DNA of 5,240 bases. Source: JBNJEM01 sp051745935. GTDB lineage: Bacteria; Planctomycetota; Planctomycetia; Pirellulales; Pirellulaceae. The notes under the pieces were generated by a model that worked only from the letters and a program-made list of their open reading frames with translations, made no database searches and had not been told where the DNA came from. The stretch is from positions 1 through 5,240 of the forward strand of contig JBNJEM010000570.1 of assembly GCA_051745935.1 (NCBI GenBank), written 5' to 3'. The translations under genes were made by a program, and so were the position numbers. Shown one piece after another: positions 1 through 5,240 of this stretch (its first letter is position 1; each line of letters begins with the position of its first letter).

Positions 1-208
1 AGGGTTGTCCTTCTCACTGGCGGATGCCACCGTGCCAAAGCGCGCATGCCCGACAATGCGAGCGCGCGCCGATATGGGAGTCCGGTCGTTCGCCGCGGCC
101 AAACGATGGCGGAAAGCGCTGGCCATGAATTTGGCCGAAGTGGCCGTGGAGATTCCGACCACAGTGGCTCCATTTGAAGAACCCCGTGTTGCCGAGGGCA
201 AATCCATC
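1..208 (+). pseudogene. cobT: Damaged 3' end of cobT (nicotinate-nucleotide:dimethylbenzimidazole phosphoribosyltransferase), partial
   Basis: CobT transfers phosphoribose from nicotinate mononucleotide to dimethylbenzimidazole, giving alpha-ribazole 5'-phosphate, the substrate of CobS encoded next. In the frame shared with cobS, the translation around 71-85 reads DMGVR and that around 116-205 reads ALAMNLAEVAVEI, then PFEEPRVAEGKS. This follows the usual CobT C-terminus, where M-x-x-RLGEGTGA-ALAM is followed by a helix and an EMATFEEA-like tail. The RLGEGTGA segment, which holds the family's catalytic glutamate, is replaced by SFAAAKRWRK, and the tail has proline and valine where the family has leucine, methionine, threonine or alanine. 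Before about 70 the likely frame changes. No stop separates this frame from the cobS ATG at 209. Either the sequence is poor near the window edge, or the gene is decayed, or CobT and CobS are fused. The identification rests on a short tail match plus position before cobS, so it is moderate only. Confidence 0.5.
194..198 (+). promoter_or_regulatory. Likely ribosome binding site of cobS
   Basis: A GAGGG motif lies ten bases before the ATG at 209. It supports that ATG, rather than the upstream in-frame TTG at 5 or ATGs at 56, 74 and 125, as the translation start of cobS. It would be irrelevant if cobT and cobS are truly one fused reading frame. Confidence 0.45.
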
Positions 209-961
209 ATGAAACGGTTATTGTCGGCCATCCGATTTCTCACGATCCTACCGCTGCCGGGCGGCGGGGACAGTGCGCCCGAGGAACTCGTCCGTGCCAC
301 GCCGCTGTTTCCCGTGATAGGGGGTCTTGTCGGCGGGCTGGCGGCCGCCCTGGCGATCGGACTTTGGAGTCTGTTCCCAACGGGCGTGGCTGCGGTTTTG
401 TTGGTCGTGTTCGCGCTGGGCGTATCGGGCGGATTTCACATGGACGGCCTGTCGGACACCGCCGACGGTTTCTTCAGTTCGCGGCCCAAGGAGCGCATCC
501 TGGAGATTATGAAGGACAGTCGCACCGGCGCGATGGGAGTGATTGCGATCCTCGCCGTGATTCTTTTGAAGGTGACGGCGATAGCTTCCCTTACCGGCTT
601 TCAGGTGCCGAGAGCGGCGTTTCTGATGCCGCTGGCGGGTAGGTGTGCATTGGTCGTCGGCATCAATCTGCTACCAATCGCTCGATCGGATGGCGGACTG
701 GGAAGTCTCTTTTGCGAGAATCGCTCGTTGCTGCAAATGCTTTGGGCGTTGGCTGTCCTGATTGGCGCCGGATGGATCCTGTCGCGATGGGCCGGTCTGA
801 TCGCGGCAGCGACGACGCTCGTCGTCATCATTGGGTTTTCTGCTCATTGCTATCGCAAGATCGGCGGCGCGACCGGCGATACGCTCGGGGCGACGTGCGA
901 ATTGGCCGAAACGACGATCGTGGTGGCGTTGGCGGCGACGCCCTCGCAATCGCTGGTGTAA
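209..961 (+). CDS. cobS: Adenosylcobinamide-GDP ribazoletransferase (cobalamin synthase) CobS
   Basis: CobS is an integral membrane enzyme that joins adenosylcobinamide-GDP to alpha-ribazole (5'-phosphate), the step that attaches the lower ligand. The ATG at 209 gives 250 residues, the normal family size, and the protein opens MKRLLSAIRFLTILPLPGG, a typical CobS N-terminus. Family motifs are clear: GGFHMDGLSDTADGFFSS (residues 74-91, the acidic metal/diphosphate-binding region), KDSRTGAMGV (102-111) and GGATGDTLGATCELAE (219-234). Hydrophobic segments lie near 31-52, 56-75, 108-128, 134-156, 177-212 and 233-246, consistent with a polytopic inner-membrane protein. The open frame continues upstream into cobT-like sequence, but the start at 209 has a binding site and begins exactly where CobS homology begins. 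The stop at 959 is 16 bases before the next gene, so the genes are probably co-transcribed. Codon use is clean and shows no sign of the damage seen upstream. Confidence 0.96.
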   Translation: MKRLLSAIRFLTILPLPGGGDSAPEELVRATPLFPVIGGLVGGLAAALAIGLWSLFPTGVAAVLLVVFALGVSGGFHMDGLSDTADGFFSSRPKERILEIMKDSRTGAMGVIAILAVILLKVTAIASLTGFQVPRAAFLMPLAGRCALVVGINLLPIARSDGGLGSLFCENRSLLQMLWALAVLIGAGWILSRWAGLIAAATTLVVIIGFSAHCYRKIGGATGDTLGATCELAETTIVVALAATPSQSLV

Positions 962-964
962 CTC

Positions 965-969
965 GGAGG
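965..969 (+). promoter_or_regulatory. Ribosome binding site of the cobD-cobQ fusion gene
   Basis: A perfect GGAGG lies eight bases before the ATG at 978, in the 16-base gap after the cobS stop. It fixes the start of the long fusion gene. It is the only strong, free-standing binding site between two intact genes here; the later genes rely on overlapping start and stop codons. Confidence 0.8.
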
Positions 970-977
970 CACGTTGA

Positions 978-3554
978 ATGACGTTCACACATGGGGGACA
1001 TTTGCGACAACTGGCCGAGCGGGCCGGCTGCCGGAGCGAGGACATCCTTGACTTCTCCGCCAACATCAACCTGCTGGGGCCTCCCGGGTCGCTGCGCGCC
1101 GTCGTGGCCCGCACGCTTGACCAGCTCGTCCACTATCCAGACCCGGAGTGCGACGAATTCGTTGGCGCGTTGGCGGAGGTGGACGGCGTATTGCCCGAGG
1201 AGATCGTCGTGGGCAACGGGTCCACGGAACTGCTGTATGCCTTGGCGAGGGTTGTGCGTCGAGATCGCGCGGTGATTCCCGTGCCGAGCTATTCGGATTA
1301 CGCGGAAGCCTCTCTTCGGGCTGGCATGGAAGTGAAAACGATCCGACTGAACGAATCGAATGCGTTTGCTTTGGACTGGCGTCAAGTTGGAGAAGAGCTT
1401 CGCGGTAATGAGGCTGTCTTTCTCGCCCAGCCAAACAATCCCACGGGGCGAGCTTTCGACGCGGACGATTTCCGTCGCCTCGCTTCTGCTCATCCAAGGA
1501 CGCTCTTCGTCGTGGACGAAGCATTCGCTGGTTTTGTCGAGGGGCTGGAATCCTTGGCGAAGCAGCCGGCGGCAAACGTCGTGGTGGTCCGATCTTTGAC
1601 CAAATTCTACGCGATTCCTGGCCTGCGGTTAGGGGTGGCCTTCGCCCCGGTGAAACTCGCGACACGCATTCGCGGTCAAATTCCGCCATGGTCGGTAAAC
1701 ACGCTGGCTCAGGCCGTTGGCGCCGCCGCCCTGCTTGATACTCGATACGCGGAGGACACTCGGCGGTCGACGACGCGCGAGCGAAAGGAGTTGCAGAACA
1801 ATCTATCGGACATTGACGCGTTGCACGTCTATCCCGGTTGCGCGAACTATCTGCTCGTGAAGTTGAATCGAAGCGGCATGGATGCGCCGGCACTCGCGGA
1901 GCGACTGCTGGAAAAACGTATCGCCGTCCGGGTTTGCGACAACTTCGAAGGGCTCGACGAGCGCTTCTTCCGTGTCGCCGTTCGGAGCGGGGAGGACAAC
2001 CGTCGACTCGTCGACGCGTTACAGGCGATTTTGGGTGGTGGCGAGCCGAGCAAGCGCCCCAGGGGGAAGAAGCGCGCCGCTTCACTGATGTTCCAGGGCA
2101 CGAGTTCCAACGCCGGAAAGAGCATCCTGGCGGCGGCCATGTGCCGCATTCTGTGGCAGGACGGGGTGCGTGTGGCGCCCTTCAAGTCGCAGAACATGTC
2201 GCTCAATTCGTTCGTCACCCGCGACGGAGAGGAGATGGGCCGGGCGCAGGTCGTTCAGGCACGGGCGTGCCGGGTGGAACCCGATGTGAGAATGAACCCT
2301 ATCCTGTTGAAGCCGAGCAGCGACACGGGCTGCCAGGTCATCGTCGAGGGACGGGCCATTGGAAACATGCGTGTCGGACAGTACATCCAATACAAGCCCA
2401 AGGCGTTCGACGTGGCCAAGCGGTGCTACGATTCGCTTGCTGGCGAGTTCGAGGCCGTCGTGCTTGAAGGAGCGGGCAGCCCCGGCGAAGTCAATCTCAA
2501 GCATCACGACATCGTCAACATGCAAATGGCACGCTATGCCGAGGCGCCCGTGCTGTTGGTTGGCGACATCGATCGGGGCGGCCTATTCGCCTCGTTTATT
2601 GGCACGATGGATGTGCTGACAGCTTGGGAACGCAAGTTGATCCATGGCTTCGTCATCAACCGGTTCCGGGGCGATGCCTCGCTGCTCGGACCCGCCATCG
2701 ACTGCACGACGGACCACACTGGAAAGCCGACATTGGGCATCGTCCCATACCTCTCGGACCTCGGCCTGCCGGAGGAGGATTCGGTCGAGTTCAAGAACAG
2801 CGGCTTGCAGCGGCTTCCGCGGGGGGACGACGCCGTTGAGGTTGCCGTGATCGATCTGCCTCATATCTCAAACTTCACGGACTTCGACGCCCTGAACGTC
2901 GAATCGGATGTGGTGGTGCGGATTGTGGGATCGGTGGCTGAACTCGGCACACCCGATGCCGTCATCCTTCCCGGCAGCAAGAGCGTGCTCGGCGACCTGC
3001 GGTATCTGAGGCAGCGAGGATTTGCCGGGCAGCTATGTAAACTCTCGGCGTCGGGCAAAACCCAGATCGTCGGTGTTTGTGGCGGGTTTCAGATGCTCGG
3101 CCGACGGATTGCCGATCCGTACCATGTCGAGTCGCCAAACGGCGCGGCCGAGGGCCTGGGATTGTTGGCCGTGACGACCGCTCTGGCTACCGAGAAGACG
3201 CTTGCCCGCTCTCGCGCCGTCCACACGCCCTCCGGGCTCAATGTGGTTGGCTACGAGATTCACCATGGGGCGACGGAAAGCTGCGGCGAGCAGGAAATCC
3301 TTCAGGCACAAAACGGCACGGTGGTAGGGGTGGCGAATCGGCAAGGCAGCGTGTGGGGAACCTACCTGCATGGCGTGTTCGACGCCGACGCCTTTCGTCG
3401 CTGGTTCATCGACCGGCTCCGAGTGCGACGTGGACTTTTGCCGCTCGGGGGCGTCTCGGCAACATACGATATTGAGCCGGCCTTGGCGCGTTTGGCGAAC
3501 GTCGTTCGAGACAGTCTGGATATTGACGCAATCCATGATCGGATGGGGCTGTGA
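978..3554 (+). CDS. cobD-cobQ: Bifunctional threonine-phosphate decarboxylase (CobD) / adenosylcobyric acid synthase (CobQ) fusion
   Basis: This 858-residue protein carries two complete cytoplasmic enzymes. Residues 1-352 form a fold-type I PLP enzyme of the CobD/HisC group, which decarboxylates L-threonine O-3-phosphate to (R)-1-aminopropan-2-ol phosphate. It shows HGG (5-7), LDFSANIN (24-31), GNGSTELLY (79-87), NNPTG (153-157), VVDEAF (178-183, Asp180 to the pyridine nitrogen), SLTKFYAIPGLRLG (206-219, Lys209 as Schiff-base lysine) and RVAVR (332-336, carboxylate-binding arginine). The IPGLRLG context favours CobD over histidinol-phosphate aminotransferase. A basic linker (about 353-369) leads to CobQ, residues 371-858, a glutamine-dependent ATP amidase acting on side chains b, d, e and g. 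It has P-loop GTSSNAGKS (374-382), FKSQNMSLNS (402-411), LEGAGSPGEVNL (496-507), GDIDRGGLFASF (529-540), ISNFTDFDAL (630-639), LPGSKS (664-669), nucleophile Cys701 in GVCGG, and His798 in TYLHG. Each half has its usual family length. The final TGA overlaps the cbiB GTG. The internal ATG at 2088 could be a second start. Confidence 0.95.
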   Translation: MTFTHGGHLRQLAERAGCRSEDILDFSANINLLGPPGSLRAVVARTLDQLVHYPDPECDEFVGALAEVDGVLPEEIVVGNGSTELLYALARVVRRDRAVIPVPSYSDYAEASLRAGMEVKTIRLNESNAFALDWRQVGEELRGNEAVFLAQPNNPTGRAFDADDFRRLASAHPRTLFVVDEAFAGFVEGLESLAKQPAANVVVVRSLTKFYAIPGLRLGVAFAPVKLATRIRGQIPPWSVNTLAQAVGAAALLDTRYAEDTRRSTTRERKELQNNLSDIDALHVYPGCANYLLVKLNRSGMDAPALAERLLEKRIAVRVCDNFEGLDERFFRVAVRSGEDNRRLVDALQAILGGGEPSKRPRGKKRAASLMFQGTSSNAGKSILAAAMCRILWQDGVRVAPFKSQNMSLNSFVTRDGEEMGRAQVVQARACRVEPDVRMNPILLKPSSDTGCQVIVEGRAIGNMRVGQYIQYKPKAFDVAKRCYDSLAGEFEAVVLEGAGSPGEVNLKHHDIVNMQMARYAEAPVLLVGDIDRGGLFASFIGTMDVLTAWERKLIHGFVINRFRGDASLLGPAIDCTTDHTGKPTLGIVPYLSDLGLPEEDSVEFKNSGLQRLPRGDDAVEVAVIDLPHISNFTDFDALNVESDVVVRIVGSVAELGTPDAVILPGSKSVLGDLRYLRQRGFAGQLCKLSASGKTQIVGVCGGFQMLGRRIADPYHVESPNGAAEGLGLLAVTTALATEKTLARSRAVHTPSGLNVVGYEIHHGATESCGEQEILQAQNGTVVGVANRQGSVWGTYLHGVFDADAFRRWFIDRLRVRRGLLPLGGVSATYDIEPALARLANVVRDSLDIDAIHDRMGL

Positions 3555-4534
3555 TCGACTTGACATATCAAATCCTGATCGCGGTCGCGTTGGACCTGTT
3601 GGCGGGCGATCCACGATGGCTGCCGCATCCGGTCAAGCTGATCGGGCGACTGGCCATTTTCCTGGAGGCCCCCGCACGAAAACTCGTGCCGCCTTCCCGC
3701 CTGGCGGGAACCGTGACGGCGCTACTGGTCATCGCAATTTCGGGGATCGTCGCGTGGAGCGTTGTGCGATCGGCCGCTTGGCTACATCCGTTGGCGGGCG
3801 ACGCCGTGTCGATCCTACTGATCCACACATGCATCGCCGCCCGCGATTTGGCCGGCCACGGCATGGCGGTATTCCGGCCATTAAACGCCGGGGATCTGGA
3901 TGAGGCGCGTCGTCGGGTGGCGATGATCGTCGGACGCGATACGCAGCGGCTCGACGAGTCTGGCGTTGCTCGGGCGGCCGTCGAGTCGATCGCCGAGAAT
4001 CTGGTCGACGGCGTGACCGCTCCGTTGTTCTTCGCGGCGATCTTCGGCCCCGTCGGTGCGATCGTCTACAAGGCAATCAACACGCTCGATTCGAGCTTCG
4101 GATACAGGAACAAACAATACGCCCGGTTTGGTTGGGCATCGGCACGAATTGACGATGTGGCCAACTATCTGCCTGCAAGGATTACCGCTCCGCTAGTGGC
4201 TCTGGCGGCGCTGGTGTTACACAAGCGGCCGGTGGGCGCGCTGCGAATCTTGAAGCGAGACCGCCGACGCCACGCGAGCCCAAATGCCGGCTATCCCGAA
4301 GCGGCGTTCGCCGGAGCCTTGGGGGTTCAACTGGGCGGGCCGAGCTTCTATTTCGGCCGGGAGCAACCCGTTGAGAAGCCGCTGATCGGGGACCATGTGT
4401 GCCGCTTGGAGCCAAGCGATATCCGGAAGGCCAACCTACTGATGTACACGACGACGGCTCTATTCGTCGTCCTCTGCGTCTGCGGAAGGGTGGGCGCCGA
4501 ACAACTTTGGCTACGGGGAGGATGGACGCCGTGA
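3551..4534 (+). CDS. cbiB: Adenosylcobinamide-phosphate synthase CbiB (CobD of the Pseudomonas naming)
   Basis: CbiB is a membrane protein that condenses adenosylcobyric acid with (R)-1-aminopropan-2-ol phosphate to give adenosylcobinamide phosphate. The preceding fusion protein makes both substrates. The 327-residue product has the family signatures in order: LDLLAGDPRWLPHPV (residues 14-28), AMIVGRDT (124-131), ESIAENLVDGVTAPLFF (145-161), YKAINTLDSSFGYRNKQY (173-190), FGWASARIDDVANYLPAR (193-210) and SPNAGYPEAAFAGALGVQL (243-261). Hydrophobic stretches lie near 4-19, 52-72, 84-97, 155-175, 211-224 and 298-312. The GTG start at 3551 overlaps the upstream TGA as GTGA, and only a weak GGATGGGG lies just before it, so translation is probably coupled to the fusion gene. 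A later start would remove the conserved N-terminal GDPRW region. Length is normal and there is no sign of truncation. Confidence 0.96.
   Translation: MIDLTYQILIAVALDLLAGDPRWLPHPVKLIGRLAIFLEAPARKLVPPSRLAGTVTALLVIAISGIVAWSVVRSAAWLHPLAGDAVSILLIHTCIAARDLAGHGMAVFRPLNAGDLDEARRRVAMIVGRDTQRLDESGVARAAVESIAENLVDGVTAPLFFAAIFGPVGAIVYKAINTLDSSFGYRNKQYARFGWASARIDDVANYLPARITAPLVALAALVLHKRPVGALRILKRDRRRHASPNAGYPEAAFAGALGVQLGGPSFYFGREQPVEKPLIGDHVCRLEPSDIRKANLLMYTTTALFVVLCVCGRVGAEQLWLRGGWTP
4515..4521 (+). promoter_or_regulatory. Ribosome binding site deciding the cobO start
   Basis: GGGGAGG ends nine bases before the GTG at 4531, which is ideal spacing. The alternative ATG at 4522 directly abuts this motif with no spacer, so it could not use it. 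The site lies inside the end of cbiB. It places the cobO start at the GTG that overlaps the cbiB stop. Confidence 0.7.
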
Positions 4535-5058
4535 ACGAGAAACCACGAATCTTGCTGTTCACCGGTTATGGCAAGGGCAAGACCACTGCCGCGTTGGGGA
4601 TGGCCTTGCGGGCCGCCGGGCACGGAATGCGTGTGCTTGTGCTCCAATTCGTCAAGCAGGACTCGACCACCGGCGAGATTGCCGCAGTCAAGTCGATTGA
4701 AAACATCGACATCGTTCAGACGGGGGCCGGTTTTGTTCCCCAGCCGGACCACCCCAAATTTCCCGAACACTTGGAGGCTGCACAAGCCGGCTTGCGCCGC
4801 GCGGCCGAAGCCGTTCTCTCCGGCAAGTATGCGCTGGTCATACTGGACGAAATCTGTGTCGCCGTGGCACGTGGGTTAATCCCCGAGAAAGACGTGCTCG
4901 AACTTTCGAGGCGACTTCCGCAAGGGACGCGGCTCGTGCTGACCGGTCGAGATGCGACGCCAGCGTTGATCGAGATGGCCGATACCGTTTCGGACGTCCG
5001 GTGCGTCAAGCACGCGCTCCAGGCCGGCCAACCGGCGCAAAAGGGGGTGGAGCGATGA
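4531..5058 (+). CDS. cobO: Corrinoid adenosyltransferase CobO/BtuR (cob(I)yrinic acid a,c-diamide adenosyltransferase, CobA type)
   Basis: This cytoplasmic enzyme transfers the 5'-deoxyadenosyl group of ATP to cob(I)alt corrinoids, making the adenosylated intermediates used by CobQ, CbiB and CobS. It may also serve salvage. The 175-residue product matches the CobA/CobO/BtuR family from end to end: P-loop TGYGKGKTTAALG (residues 11-23), VLQFVKQ (37-43), TGAGF (64-68, the position of the family's aromatic residue near the corrinoid), ILDEICVAVARGLI (104-117, Walker B-like), VLTGRDATPALIEMAD (136-151), and a C-terminal VKHALQAG-PAQKGVE (159-174). I chose GTG 4531 over ATG 4522 because a GGGGAGG motif sits nine bases before it and it overlaps the cbiB stop as GTGA. 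The longer open frame from 4399 lies inside cbiB and adds non-family sequence. The stop overlaps the next ATG as ATGA, so coupling continues downstream. Confidence 0.95.
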   Translation: MNEKPRILLFTGYGKGKTTAALGMALRAAGHGMRVLVLQFVKQDSTTGEIAAVKSIENIDIVQTGAGFVPQPDHPKFPEHLEAAQAGLRRAAEAVLSGKYALVILDEICVAVARGLIPEKDVLELSRRLPQGTRLVLTGRDATPALIEMADTVSDVRCVKHALQAGQPAQKGVER

Positions 5059-5240
5059 GTGCTTCAAGTGGCCTGGTCATCGCCGGTTCGTCAAGCGATG
5101 TGGGAAAGACGTCGGTCACACTGGGCCTTGTCCGCCCCGCGCCGTCCCGGCGAAGGCCGCGAGTTCGGGCGTTCAAAGTGGGGTTTCTGTTAACCGTGCC
5201 CACCTATTCTGTGGGCTGAGCGTTTTGGTTGAACTTTTTG
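5055..5240 (+). CDS. cbiA: Cobyrinate a,c-diamide synthase CbiA/CobB, 5' part only, disrupted near the window end
   Basis: CbiA (CobB on the aerobic route) uses glutamine and ATP to amidate the a and c carboxylates of the corrin ring. The ATG at 5055 overlaps the cobO stop as ATGA. The first residues, SGLVIAGSSSDVGKTSVTLGLV (5-26), are the standard N-terminal beta strand and P-loop of this family, and RVRAFKVG (36-43) follows the usual RVRPFKVGPDYIDP pattern. Between these, RPAPSRRRP departs from the expected RALARRG, and after KVG the PDYIDP motif is replaced by FLLTV before PTY resumes. A TGA at 5217 ends the frame after 54 codons, whereas the family is roughly 450 residues long. The remaining bases still look like altered family sequence, so base errors near the edge seem more likely than a true stop. 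CbiA and CobB cannot be told apart from this stretch, and CobQ is already encoded upstream. Confidence 0.8.

Noticed and set aside
1..177. A frame-1 reading at the left edge beginning VVLLTGG, resembling the start of CobU (adenosylcobinamide kinase).
   Set aside because: CobU needs about 170-180 residues but the frame stops at 175-177 and cobS starts at 209. The next residues (CHRAKAR) lack the GxxxSGKS P-loop, and the CobT-tail reading explains the downstream part better.
1..205. An open reading frame on the minus strand from about 205 off the left edge.
   Set aside because: It is the exact antisense of the cobT-like frame, has no ribosome binding site in front, and shows no motif I recognise.
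5..208. Starting cobS at the upstream TTG (5) or at ATGs 56, 74 or 125.
   Set aside because: CobS homology begins at the ATG at 209, which has a GAGGG ten bases upstream and gives the normal 250 residues. The upstream part looks like CobT.
962..977. A possible cobalamin riboswitch, promoter or terminator in the only free gap.
   Set aside because: The gap is just 16 bases and is accounted for by the GGAGG site. Any B12 riboswitch would lie upstream of the window.
828..1493. A 221-codon minus-strand open frame spanning the cobS-cobD junction.
   Set aside because: It is antisense to two well-supported genes and has no recognisable domain or ribosome binding site.
978..2033. Calling the N-terminal domain HisC (histidinol-phosphate aminotransferase).
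   Set aside because: The folds are related, but the SLTKFYAIPGLRLG motif, fusion to CobQ and cobalamin operon context favour CobD.
1066..2085. A 339-codon open frame on the minus strand, opposite the CobD domain.
   Set aside because: It translates to arginine-, proline- and serine-rich sequence with no motif, as expected of an antisense shadow in GC-rich coding DNA. The plus strand carries an unmistakable PLP enzyme.
4399..4530. A longer cobO starting at 4399 or at the ATG at 4522.
   Set aside because: Sequence from 4399 lies inside cbiB and adds non-family residues. The ATG at 4522 abuts the ribosome binding site with no spacer, while GTG 4531 is correctly spaced.

Overview
This window is a single plus-strand run of late (post-corrin-ring) cobalamin (vitamin B12) biosynthesis genes with almost no intergenic space. 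The overall GC-rich, GC-ending codon use and the tight, overlapping junctions fit a bacterium of moderately high GC. The fusion of threonine-phosphate decarboxylase to cobyric acid synthase, and the order cobT-cobS-cobD/cobQ-cbiB-cobO-cbiA, make me think of the Planctomycetes or a similar environmental lineage. That placement is an inference from memory and is not proven by the sequence.

Layout: positions 1-208 hold what looks like the damaged 3' end of cobT, running in frame and without a stop codon into cobS (209-961). After a 16-base gap with a strong ribosome binding site comes one long gene (978-3554). It encodes a PLP-dependent CobD-type L-threonine-O-3-phosphate decarboxylase joined to a complete CobQ cobyric acid synthase. 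Three further genes follow, each overlapping the previous stop by four bases: cbiB (GTG start at 3551), cobO (GTG start at 4531) and the first part of cbiA/cobB (ATG start at 5055). The last is broken and then cut by the window edge.

How the genes work together: CbiA amidates the a and c side chains of the cobyrinate ring. CobO adds the adenosyl group to cobalt. CobQ amidates the remaining side chains to give adenosylcobyric acid, while the fused CobD domain makes (R)-1-aminopropan-2-ol phosphate. CbiB joins these last two products into adenosylcobinamide phosphate. CobT makes alpha-ribazole phosphate from dimethylbenzimidazole, and CobS attaches it to adenosylcobinamide-GDP. The kinase/guanylyltransferase CobU/CobP, needed between CbiB and CobS, is not in this window.

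Quality caution: both outer edges (about 1-185 and about 5130-5240) contain recognisable family sequence that is scrambled by substitutions and frame changes, while everything between is clean. This looks more like poor sequence at the two ends of a contig or clone than real gene decay. No riboswitch, promoter, terminator, RNA gene, repeat or mobile element was seen. I found no undescribed system; the most notable biology is the CobD-CobQ fusion and a possible CobT-CobS fusion.
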